Under the pieces are notes generated by a model, which worked only from the letters and a program-made list of their open reading frames with translations, was not told the origin of the DNA and did not search any database. A program made the position numbers and the translations under genes. Shown here in pieces: positions 1 through 6,117 of a stretch of DNA of 6,261 nt (positions within the stretch are counted from its first letter, which is position 1; every line of letters starts with the position of its first letter). Source of the DNA: JAFDVN01 sp035758545 (GTDB taxonomy: Bacteria; Acidobacteriota; Holophagae; Holophagales; Holophagaceae); the NCBI GenBank assembly GCA_035758545.1, contig DASTWQ010000163.1, forward strand, positions 1-6,261, read 5' to 3'.

Positions 1-752
1 AGGACTTCGCCGGCCAGGTGAAGCAGGCCTCCACCTATCCGCTCATCGTCCTCGGGATGATCGGCCTCATCGTCGTGGTGGTCTCGGTCTTCGCGTTGCC
101 AGGGATCCTCAAGCTGCTGGAGGAGTTCCACGTCCCCCTCCCGCTGCCGACCCGGATCTTCATGGGCCTCGGCGGCTTCCTCGCCGCCTGGGGCTGGCTG
201 GTGGTGCTGGCGCCGACGGCGGCGGTGCTGCTGTTCCGCCAGGCCCTGAAGCGCCCAGCCGTGCGTCTCTGGTGGGACACGCGGGTGCTGGCGATGCCGG
301 TGGCGGGTGCGCTGGCCACCAAGCTGGGCATGTCCCGCTTCGCGGCCTTCTTCGCCGCCCAGTACCGGGCCGGCGTGCCCATCATCCAGCTCCTGCGGGA
401 GTGCGAAGGCGTGACGGGCAACGCCCGGCTCGGCGTCTCGGTGCGGGCCATCCGGGAGGGCGTCGAGTCCGGCGAGCGCATCGCGGCCATGGCCGCTACC
501 GTGGGCCACTTCCCGCCCCTCGTGGTGCGCATGCTGGCCATCGGCGAGGAGACCGGCCAGCTGGAGCGCACCCTCGGCAAGGTGTCCGCCTATTTCGACG
601 CGGAGGTGCGGGCCGAGGTGAAGCGCTTCTTCCAGCTGCTGGAGCCGGCGCTCCTCGTCGTGCTGGCGGCCATCGTGATCTTCGTGGCGGTCTCGATCCT
701 GCTCCCCATCTACACGCTCATCGGAGGCATCAGTGGAACGGCCAGCCAATAG
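1..752 (+). CDS. gspF: GspF/PilC-family type II secretion / type IV pilus platform protein (5' truncated by window edge)
   Basis: Polytopic inner-membrane platform protein of the T2SS F family (GspF, PilC, MshG). It couples the cytoplasmic assembly ATPase to pilin insertion. The reading frame is open from base 3, and about 249 codons are visible; full members are about 400 residues, so the first cytoplasmic domain is mostly missing. The visible part begins with the family-typical junction VKQASTYPLI leading into a first membrane segment (about nt 33-110). A 'PLPTRI' motif and a second membrane segment follow (about 150-235). The second cytoplasmic T2SSF helical domain comes next, with RAGVPIIQLL (about 370-400) and the hallmark FPPLVVRMLAIGEETGQL (about 510-563). 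The C-terminus is a third membrane segment ending LLPIYTLIGG. The GTG at 18 is an internal valine codon, not a start. The 3' end overlaps the pseudopilin gene by 20 nt, indicating co-translation. The symbol denotes the family; pilC or mshG would be equally valid names. Confidence 0.95.
   Translation, partial: DFAGQVKQASTYPLIVLGMIGLIVVVVSVFALPGILKLLEEFHVPLPLPTRIFMGLGGFLAAWGWLVVLAPTAAVLLFRQALKRPAVRLWWDTRVLAMPVAGALATKLGMSRFAAFFAAQYRAGVPIIQLLRECEGVTGNARLGVSVRAIREGVESGERIAAMAATVGHFPPLVVRMLAIGEETGQLERTLGKVSAYFDAEVRAEVKRFFQLLEPALLVVLAAIVIFVAVSILLPIYTLIGGISGTASQ
722..728 (+). promoter_or_regulatory. Shine-Dalgarno that sets the GTG start of the pseudopilin gene
   Basis: The sequence CGGAGGC lies inside the end of the upstream gspF-like gene, 5 nt before the GTG at 733. 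It supports this GTG as the start, which gives an 11-residue class III prepilin leader ending in glycine, as expected. Confidence 0.7.
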
Positions 753-1707
753 CCGCGGGGCGGGCTTCAGCCTCATCGAGGTCGTGGTGGCCCTGGCCAT
801 CGTGGCCATCATCGCGGGGGCCATGGCGCCCCTCGCCCTCAAGGCCCTCAACCAGGCCCGGGAGCGGCGCACCCGGGACGAGCTCAGGACCGGCTACGAG
901 GCGATCTTCGGCGCCCGGGACCGGCGCGTGGCCAACATGCGGGCGGACTTCGGCTACAACGGCACCGGGGCTCTGAGCCAGATGACGGCCGCGGGCGCCG
1001 TCCGGGCCTACGGCCCCTACGCCTCCCAGCCCGCCCTCACCGGCGGATGGAACGGCCCCTACTGGACCGGCTCCCAGGACCCCAACGGCTTCCCTGTGGA
1101 TGCCTGGGGGCGCCGTTACCAGCTCCGGGCCATCGGCGGGGGCTACCAGCTCCTGAGTCTGGGGGCCAATGGCGTCCTGGAGTCGCCGACGGCCGCGCCC
1201 CAGGGGGATGACCTCGTCTATCCCACCACGCCGATCCCCCTTCCGGTCACCACCGTCCAGGTGAACCTCCATCAGGTGAGCGGCGGAACCGGCGGCGGCA
1301 CCGGACCCGTGCCCCTCCTGCCGCCCGCGGCGAAGGGCGGCGGGAACGGCAAGGGCGGCGGCAACAACGGCAAGGGTGGTGGCAACGGCGGGGGCAACAA
1401 CGGGAACGGTGGCGGGAACGGTGGCGGCACCGGCGGAGGCACCGGCGGAGGCACGGGTGGCGGTACCGGTGGCGGCACCGGCGGCGGTCAGCCTCCCGCC
1501 AACGGATCCGTGACCGTCTACGCCCCGAGCGCCGTCGCGGCCCCCGTCACCCTGGTGCTGACCCAGGCTTCGCCGGGACTCTTCTACAGCTCGGCGGTGC
1601 CCTCGGGCCCGGTGATCGTGTCCGCCTCCGTGCCGGGCTACACGTCCCAGTCCCAGGCGGTGAATCTGCTCCAGGGGGGAACGGTTACCCTGGACTTCTA
1701 CTTCTGA
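733..1707 (+). CDS. GspG-like pseudopilin with Gly-rich linker and C-terminal carboxypeptidase-regulatory-like domain
   Basis: 324-residue type IV pilin-like protein. Residues 1-11 form a short leader ending in Gly11. Prepilin peptidase should cut before Phe12 of FSLIEVVVALAIVAIIAG, leaving Glu at mature position +5, and the hydrophobic helix follows. Residues about 40-163 resemble the GspG major pseudopilin: an amphipathic alpha1-C helix, then GWNGPYW, DAWGRRYQL and YQLLSLGANG ending in a DD pair. These correspond to the DPWG.PY and SLGADG...DD region that holds the Ca-binding loop in GspG; here Asn replaces the usual Asp in GADG. Ordinary GspG ends near this point (about 140-150 residues). 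This protein continues with a Gly/Asn/Lys then Gly/Thr repeat linker (201-252) and a beta-rich tail (about 257-324) with 'VPSGPVIVSASVPGY' and a final 'GGTVTLDFYF'. That pattern resembles carboxypeptidase regulatory-like (PEGA-like) sandwich domains. No cysteines are seen. It may be a minor or surface-displaying pilin rather than the major subunit. The head assignment is strong; the tail assignment is by pattern only. Confidence 0.9.
   Translation: MERPANSRGAGFSLIEVVVALAIVAIIAGAMAPLALKALNQARERRTRDELRTGYEAIFGARDRRVANMRADFGYNGTGALSQMTAAGAVRAYGPYASQPALTGGWNGPYWTGSQDPNGFPVDAWGRRYQLRAIGGGYQLLSLGANGVLESPTAAPQGDDLVYPTTPIPLPVTTVQVNLHQVSGGTGGGTGPVPLLPPAAKGGGNGKGGGNNGKGGGNGGGNNGNGGGNGGGTGGGTGGGTGGGTGGGTGGGQPPANGSVTVYAPSAVAAPVTLVLTQASPGLFYSSAVPSGPVIVSASVPGYTSQSQAVNLLQGGTVTLDFYF
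1333..1488 (+). repeat. In-frame low-complexity tandem repeat encoding a Gly/Asn/Lys to Gly/Thr linker
   Basis: 52 codons of the pseudopilin (residues 201-252) are nearly all Gly, with Asn and Lys in the first part (units such as KGGGNG and KGGGNNG) and five successive GGGT units in the second (residues 230-249). At DNA level the second part is a 12-bp tandem array: copies 1429-1440 and 1441-1452 are identical, while the others differ only at third codon positions. Because the unit is a multiple of three, copy-number change would keep the frame. The likely role is a flexible tether between the pilin head and the C-terminal domain. Confidence 0.9.
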
Positions 1708-1723
1708 CCTCAAAGGCGAATCC

Positions 1724-3142
1724 GTGCCGCTGCTCGGCTCCCGCAACCTCTGCTCCCTGGTCTTTGAGGACCGGGGGACCTTCCTCTGGGATGGGGCCGG
1801 CAACACCCTCGCCACGCTGCCGGCGCTCCCACCCGGCCCCGAGCGACGGAGGGCCTGGGCGGAGGCGATCCGGGAGAACGGCCCCGCGAAGCCCGAGATC
1901 CAGGTCCTCTTCGCCCACGGGGACCTGGAGGTGGCCTGCCACGAGGTCCCCTACCTGCCGCCCCGTGAGCGGCGGGACGCGGCCCTGAACCTGCTGCTCG
2001 CCTCGGACACCGACCTTTCCCGCCCCGCCCTGGGCGTGGCGCTGGATCCCGACCCCGCGGCGAAGGGGGGCCACGTGATGTGGGTGGCCACCTATCCGGC
2101 CCATGACATGTACGACGCCATCTCCGCCATCGAGGGGGCGGGGGGGCGCATCGTCTACGCGGCTCCGGTCCAGCGGCTCTTCCTCAGGGCCCTGGACCAG
2201 GCGGGCGCCGCGCCGGGGGACCGCCTGCTGCTCGCGGTGGAGCACCAGCAGGGTCGCATCGCCTACTTCCGCGGGCGCAGCCTCGGCCTGCTGCGCACCT
2301 TCCGCCTGCCGGAGGGGGACGGGCTCCAGGAGGAGGTGCTCGCCGAGGAGATCATCCGCACCCTCCAGTTCATCAAGCAGCGCCAGCGCACCGCGCCGCC
2401 CTCGGTCCTCCACGCCGTCGGCATCGGGCGCCTCGACCCGGCCCTCAAGGACCGGCTGCAGCGGTCCCCTGGCCTCGCGGTGAAGGAGCTCGCGCCCGCC
2501 GCGGCCACCTTCATCCTGGCCGGCGCCCGGGCGGAGCGGGCCGAGGCCGGCGGGATGAACCTCGTCCCGCAGCACATCCTGGATACCCGCAAGCGCCAGC
2601 TGTTCCGGATCCTCACCTGGACCGCCGCGGGCCTGCTGGTGCTCCTCTGTCTCGCCGCGGCGGTGGTGGTGCGGTTCCAGGCGTCCCAGCTGGACCAGGA
2701 GGCCGCCCAGGCCGAAGCCAACCTGCAGATCCGCCAGCGGCTCCTCCAGGAATCCGACCAGGTGGCCCGGGCCCGCCTCCCGCTGCTCCGGCTCCGGGAT
2801 GCCGAGGCGCTCCAGCGGACCCGTGCCCGCAGCCTGGGCCGGCTCGCTGCGGCGCTCTTCGCCGCGCCCCGGGGCGTGACCCTGGACACGGTGGAGGTGC
2901 GGGAAGCCGCCGATCCCTCCCGCCTCGAGTTCCTCGTCTCCGGGACGGCCCTCAGCGAAGGCGCCCTCTCCACGGCGCCCCTGGCCCGCTACCTGGACGG
3001 CATCCAGGCGCTGCCCGGCGCAGCCCTGGCCCCCCTGGATACCGTCCAGGTGGAGGATCTCAGCGCCGAGGGCGCGCCGCCTGACCAGGCCCCGGCCCAG
3101 CGCGCCGCCGCCCGCTTCACCCTCCGGGGGACGGTGCCATGA
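1724..3142 (+). CDS. PilM-PilN fusion-type (MshI/GspL-like) pilus assembly protein
   Basis: 472-residue bitopic inner-membrane protein. Residues about 1-275 are soluble, with alternating beta/alpha patterns (VLFAHGDLEV, RLLLAVEHQQGRIAYFRG, LHAVGIGRL) like the actin-fold PilM / GspL cytoplasmic domain. The usual PilM N-terminal GIDIGSSSVK-type phosphate motif is absent. Residues 278-282 (MNLVP) followed by a basic stretch (DTRKRQLFR) match the start of PilN, whose INLLP motif docks on PilM. One membrane segment follows (about 297-316), then a predicted coiled coil (about 318-370) and a ferredoxin-like periplasmic domain (about 380-470). In this family the protein links the ATPase and platform to the PilO and PilP partners. 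The start is GTG at 1724, with AAAGG at 1712-1716 seven nt upstream. The gene lies 16 nt after the pseudopilin and overlaps the next gene by 4 nt (ATGA). The name is based on architecture and position in the operon; GspL is the main alternative. Confidence 0.8.
   Translation: MPLLGSRNLCSLVFEDRGTFLWDGAGNTLATLPALPPGPERRRAWAEAIRENGPAKPEIQVLFAHGDLEVACHEVPYLPPRERRDAALNLLLASDTDLSRPALGVALDPDPAAKGGHVMWVATYPAHDMYDAISAIEGAGGRIVYAAPVQRLFLRALDQAGAAPGDRLLLAVEHQQGRIAYFRGRSLGLLRTFRLPEGDGLQEEVLAEEIIRTLQFIKQRQRTAPPSVLHAVGIGRLDPALKDRLQRSPGLAVKELAPAAATFILAGARAERAEAGGMNLVPQHILDTRKRQLFRILTWTAAGLLVLLCLAAAVVVRFQASQLDQEAAQAEANLQIRQRLLQESDQVARARLPLLRLRDAEALQRTRARSLGRLAAALFAAPRGVTLDTVEVREAADPSRLEFLVSGTALSEGALSTAPLARYLDGIQALPGAALAPLDTVQVEDLSAEGAPPDQAPAQRAAARFTLRGTVP
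2543..2557 (+). promoter_or_regulatory. Candidate internal translation start for a separate PilN-like product
   Basis: Inside the PilM-PilN-type gene, GAGG (2543-2546) stands 8 nt before an in-frame ATG (2555-2557), exactly where a stand-alone PilN would begin (MNLVPQ). Initiation here would give a 195-residue protein with the PilN layout. In such GC-rich coding DNA a GAGG can arise by chance, so this is a possibility only. Confidence 0.3.
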
Positions 3143-3795
3143 CCTATCCGAACGAGCGCCCGCCCCAGCGGGACCGGTACGTCCTGGTCCCCCTCTTCCT
3201 CCTCGTCCCCGCCGCCCTCGTCTGGGGCGTGGTGCTCCCGGCCCAGCGGCGCATGTCCGCCGCCCGGGCCCGCATCGAAGCCGCCGACGCCCAGCTCGAA
3301 ACCATCAGCCACGTCACGCCGCTGACCTCCCAGGAGCGGCAGGTCCTGGAGGATCCGAGCGCCGGCTGGCGGCGTCGCATGCCCCTCCTCCAGGGGGATG
3401 CCGCGCGCCTGGACCACTACGCCGCCGTGGTGACGGCCCTGCAATCCGGGTGCGCCGCCGCCGGTGCCAGGGTCGAGGGGCTGCGGTCGAGCTGGGATCC
3501 CATCCAGGCGGATTTCACGAGCCCCGGACCGCTCCCGGCCGCCCGGCCCGGGGGAGCCTCCCCCCAGCCCGCGGACGCCGCCGTGGGCGCCTGGGCCCTG
3601 GAGGTCCAGCTCGCCGGCCGTCCCGCCGCCCTGGGCGCGGCGCTCGACGCGCTTCCCCGCCTGGAGCCCTTGATGATCCCTGTGGGCCTGCGCTGGGAGG
3701 CCCGGGAGGGCAGGCCCTTCCAGGCCCTGGTCCTGCGCGACCTCTTCCTCTCACCGGCGCCGCCGGTCCCCGACGCCAACCCCGCCCACCCCTGA
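3139..3795 (+). CDS. PilO/GspM-like inner-membrane assembly protein
   Basis: 218-residue bitopic protein. A short basic cytoplasmic N-terminus (to RDR13) precedes one membrane segment (about 14-34, LVPLFLLVPAALVWGVVLP). A coiled coil follows (about 36-57, QRRMSAARARIEAADAQLE), and then a periplasmic part with a Pro/Ala-rich loop (about 128-147). The final stretch, WALEVQLAGRPAALGAALD and IPVGLRWEAR followed by LVLRDLFL, reads as the beta-alpha-beta ferredoxin-like fold of PilO/GspM. In this family it pairs with PilN and supports the PilP-secretin link. The ATG start overlaps the preceding stop as ATGA, with a G-run at 3126-3130 as a possible ribosome site. Sequence conservation in the family is low, so the call rests on membrane topology, fold pattern and position between the PilN-like and PilP-like genes. 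MshJ is the equivalent name in MSHA systems. Confidence 0.75.
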   Translation: MTYPNERPPQRDRYVLVPLFLLVPAALVWGVVLPAQRRMSAARARIEAADAQLETISHVTPLTSQERQVLEDPSAGWRRRMPLLQGDAARLDHYAAVVTALQSGCAAAGARVEGLRSSWDPIQADFTSPGPLPAARPGGASPQPADAAVGAWALEVQLAGRPAALGAALDALPRLEPLMIPVGLRWEAREGRPFQALVLRDLFLSPAPPVPDANPAHP

Positions 3796-3802
3796 GTCCG
3801 CC

Positions 3803-4441
3803 GTGTCCTTCATCGAACGTCACAAGACCTGGCTCCTCCCGCTGCTCGGGGCGGGGGTCGGCGCGGTGATCTGGTACGACCTCGGGAGCCTTGGCGCGCC
3901 ATCGGCGGCCCAACCTCCCGCATCGGCCGCCTCCGCAGGCGTTCCAGCGCCGGCAGCTCCTCAGCCGTCTTCGGCGGACACTGCCGCCGGAGCCGCCGTT
4001 CCCCCCGCGCCGTCCCGGCCGCCCCTCGGACCCGACGCCTGGGCGGACCTGAGGTACCTCAATACCGTGCCCGGGGCGCTGGGACCGTCCTCAGATCTCG
4101 CCGCCCGCTCCACCCGCCCCTTGGACCCGGACCAGCTGGCGCCGCCCCGCTCCACCGGGGCCCCGCTCCGGCTGGACGCCCCGTCCCTGCTGGTCCTGCC
4201 CCAGACCGGGGCCGGCGAGGCCACGCCGCCGCCGGAACTGGACTTCATCAGCCGCACCCCGGAAGGCCTGCGGGCCTGGTACCAGGGGCTGGGCTTCCGG
4301 GCCGGCGAGACGATTCTCGGCACCGGCTACCGCATCCGCGAGATCCACCCCCCGCGGGTCGTCCTCGAGGGGCCCGCCGGGCCCGTGGTCCAGTCCACCA
4401 TCCACCTCGAACGCCCCGCGACCGCCCCGGAGACGCCATGA
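3803..4441 (+). CDS. PilP/GspC-like (MshK-position) anchored periplasmic linker protein
   Basis: 212-residue protein starting at a GTG 7 nt after the PilO-like gene. No strong ribosome site is seen, so it is probably translated by coupling. Residues about 9-25 (TWLLPLLGAGVGAVIWY) form one uncleaved membrane anchor. A long Pro/Ala-rich periplasmic linker follows (about 32-75), then a middle segment with little structure visible. The C-terminal module is about 147-203, where 'GFRAGETILGTGYRIREI' leads into 'VVLEGPAGPVV'. This 'G..L..GYR...I....VVLEG..G' beta-strand pattern is typical of the HR/PilP/GspB-type domains that bind the secretin N0 domain. Classical PilP is a lipoprotein, but no lipobox cysteine is present here, so the anchor is GspC-like. 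It sits just before the secretin gene, with which it shares an ATGA overlap. The role is inferred mainly from position and the C-terminal pattern. Confidence 0.65.
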   Translation: MSFIERHKTWLLPLLGAGVGAVIWYDLGSLGAPSAAQPPASAASAGVPAPAAPQPSSADTAAGAAVPPAPSRPPLGPDAWADLRYLNTVPGALGPSSDLAARSTRPLDPDQLAPPRSTGAPLRLDAPSLLVLPQTGAGEATPPPELDFISRTPEGLRAWYQGLGFRAGETILGTGYRIREIHPPRVVLEGPAGPVVQSTIHLERPATAPETP

Positions 4442-6087
4442 GAACGCCCGCCCCCTTCCTGGCCGCGCTGGCATGCGCCCTCCCCGCCTGGTCCCAGGCG
4501 CCGGCTCCGGCGGCGGCGCCGCCCGCTGGCCGCGCCGCCGCGCCCGGCCGCATCTCCCTCTCCATCCGGGAGGCGGATCTGAAGGATCTGCTCCGCGCGG
4601 CCACCGAGGGGACGGACTTCAACCTCATCTTCGATCCGGACATCGACACCCGGGTCTCTGGGCTCGATCTCAAGGCCGTGTCCCTGCAGGAGCTGCTGGA
4701 CCAGGTGCTGCCGACCCTGAACCTCACCTACACGCGGACCGGGCGGACGTTGCACATCATGAAATCCGACGCCGGGCTCCGCTACTACCACATGGATCTC
4801 CTGAGCCTGCGCCGGGAGGGCTCCAAGGACTTCCAGGTGGACGCTTCGGGACAGCTCATCCAGGCCACCGGGGCGGCCGGCGGGAGTTCCAGCGCCGGCG
4901 GGGGCGCCAGCATGGGCGCGGCCTCCAGCGGCACGAATGCCAGCGCCTACACCTCCTCCCTCAAGTCCGCGAACGCCTACGATCCCTGGCAGGAGCTGGA
5001 GTCGGGCCTCTCCATCCTGATCTTCGGCGAGCCCCTGGCGCCGGGCGCGGCGCCGACCTCCACGGGCGCGGTCGCCCCCCCCGCGGCGCTCTCCCTGGCC
5101 AAGGGCGGCAAGACGCTCGTGATCCAGCCCGACACCGGCCTGGTCATGGTGGGCGCCGACCCGACCACCCAGCGACGGGTCGAGCAGTTCCTCGACGAGT
5201 TCCGCCGCCGCGCCAGCCGCCAGGTGCTACTGGAGGCCCGGATCGTGGAGGTCACCCTCGGCGCCGACAGCCAGGTGGGCGTGGACTGGAGCGCCGTCCT
5301 CTCCAAGGGCGCCGCCAGCGGCGGCACCGGCACGGACATCTCCAGCGGGTTCACCTCCGGCAACACCTTGAACACCAACGTCACCAGCGACCAGGGGCTC
5401 TTCCAGTTCGTCCTGCAGAACGCCCGGCTCTCGGCCACGCTCTCCGCGCTGGCTTCGGACGGCAAGCTGAAGGTGCTGAGCGCCCCCAGGATCTCCACCC
5501 TCAACAACGAGAAGGCCATCCTGCGCGTGGTCCGGGAAGAGGCCTACTTCCTCCAGAACACCCAGATCGTGCCCGGCGGGGCGGGGACCAACCCCATCGT
5601 CACCACCACCATCACCCCGCTGATCGTGCCCGTGGGCATCATCCTCGACATCCAGCCCCAGATCGGCGACGACGGGACCATCACGCTGTCCGTGAACCCC
5701 AGCGTCTCCGAGGTCGTGGGGGTGAACTCCCTCACCCTGGCCCAGGCCTCCGCGACCCTGCCGGTGGTGGACCGCCGGGACCTGGACACCGTGGTGAAGC
5801 TCCACAGCGGCCAGACCCTGGTCCTGGCGGGCATCATCAAGACCCGGGAGAACGACACGGACCGCGGCGTGCCCTGGCTCCGGAAGCTGCCCCTCCTCGG
5901 CAACCTCTTCACCAAGAAGGAGAAGTCGAAGACGCACACGGAACTGGCCATCTTCCTCACGCCCACCCTCGTGGAGGATCCGGACGAGATCACCCGGACC
6001 CGGATGGATCTCGAGCAGCGCCTGAAGGATTCCGGGGCTGACCTGGATCCCAAGCCGGTGAAGGAGCTCCCCACTCACGGAATGTGA
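4438..6087 (+). CDS. mshL: Outer-membrane secretin, MshL-type (GspD/PilQ superfamily)
   Basis: 549-residue secretin that forms the outer-membrane gated channel for the filament or secreted substrates. A signal peptide covers about residues 1-21 (ending AWSQA). An STN/N0-like domain follows (about 38-110, ISLSIREADLKDLLRAAT and LDLKAVSLQELLDQVLP). Next come an MshL-like segment (YYHMDLLSLRREG), a Gly/Ser/Ala-rich insertion (about 143-178) and 'DPWQELESGLSILIF' (182-196). A short N1-like module (about 222-258, LVIQPDTGLVMVGA) leads into the secretin domain (about 262-512). This begins RQVLLEARIVEVTLG and contains VDWS, LKVLSAPRISTLNNEKA and the hallmark VPWLRKLPLLGNLF (478-491), then ends TELAIFLTPTLVE. 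A charged 37-residue tail closes it. The ATG start has GGAG at 4429-4432, 5 nt upstream, and overlaps the preceding stop. The secretin call is firm; MshL rather than PilQ/GspD rests on the N-terminal layout and the neighbouring genes. Confidence 0.95.
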   Translation: MRTPAPFLAALACALPAWSQAPAPAAAPPAGRAAAPGRISLSIREADLKDLLRAATEGTDFNLIFDPDIDTRVSGLDLKAVSLQELLDQVLPTLNLTYTRTGRTLHIMKSDAGLRYYHMDLLSLRREGSKDFQVDASGQLIQATGAAGGSSSAGGGASMGAASSGTNASAYTSSLKSANAYDPWQELESGLSILIFGEPLAPGAAPTSTGAVAPPAALSLAKGGKTLVIQPDTGLVMVGADPTTQRRVEQFLDEFRRRASRQVLLEARIVEVTLGADSQVGVDWSAVLSKGAASGGTGTDISSGFTSGNTLNTNVTSDQGLFQFVLQNARLSATLSALASDGKLKVLSAPRISTLNNEKAILRVVREEAYFLQNTQIVPGGAGTNPIVTTTITPLIVPVGIILDIQPQIGDDGTITLSVNPSVSEVVGVNSLTLAQASATLPVVDRRDLDTVVKLHSGQTLVLAGIIKTRENDTDRGVPWLRKLPLLGNLFTKKEKSKTHTELAIFLTPTLVEDPDEITRTRMDLEQRLKDSGADLDPKPVKELPTHGM

Positions 6088-6093
6088 GGAGGC

Positions 6094-6117
6094 GGATCCC
6101 GGCATCTCCCGGTATCC
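6094..6117 (+). other. Imperfect hairpin in the secretin-der gap (first of two)
   Basis: GGAT (6094-6097) pairs with ATCC (6114-6117), and CCGG (6099-6102) pairs with CCGG (6109-6112). There is one C/T mismatch between the two helices and a 6-nt loop. It starts 6 nt after the secretin stop codon and ends where the second hairpin begins. No T-run follows, so it is not a classical terminator on its own. Confidence 0.5.

Noticed and set aside
18..20. GTG at 18 as the start of the gspF-like gene
   Set aside because: The frame stays open to the window edge (from base 3) and the encoded protein lacks the first half of the family, so the real start is upstream of the window.
1272..1478. Minus-strand frame encoding a poly-proline (PPPVPPP) peptide
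   Set aside because: It is the complement of the Gly-rich linker codons; there is no independent sign of a gene.
1708..1723. Terminator or promoter between the pseudopilin and the PilM/N-like gene
   Set aside because: The gap is 16 nt with no inverted repeat; only a ribosome-binding-like AAAGG is present.
730..1815. 361-codon open frame on the minus strand opposite the pseudopilin gene
   Set aside because: Its translation is low-complexity and rich in Gly, Arg, Ala and Val with no recognisable domain, and it mirrors the codon bias of the well-supported + strand pilin. Long antisense frames are expected in DNA this GC-rich.
4473..6041. 522-codon + strand open frame in a second frame within the secretin gene
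   Set aside because: The translation is dominated by Arg, Gly, Pro and His, a typical frame-shifted shadow of GC-rich coding DNA, with no signal or domain.
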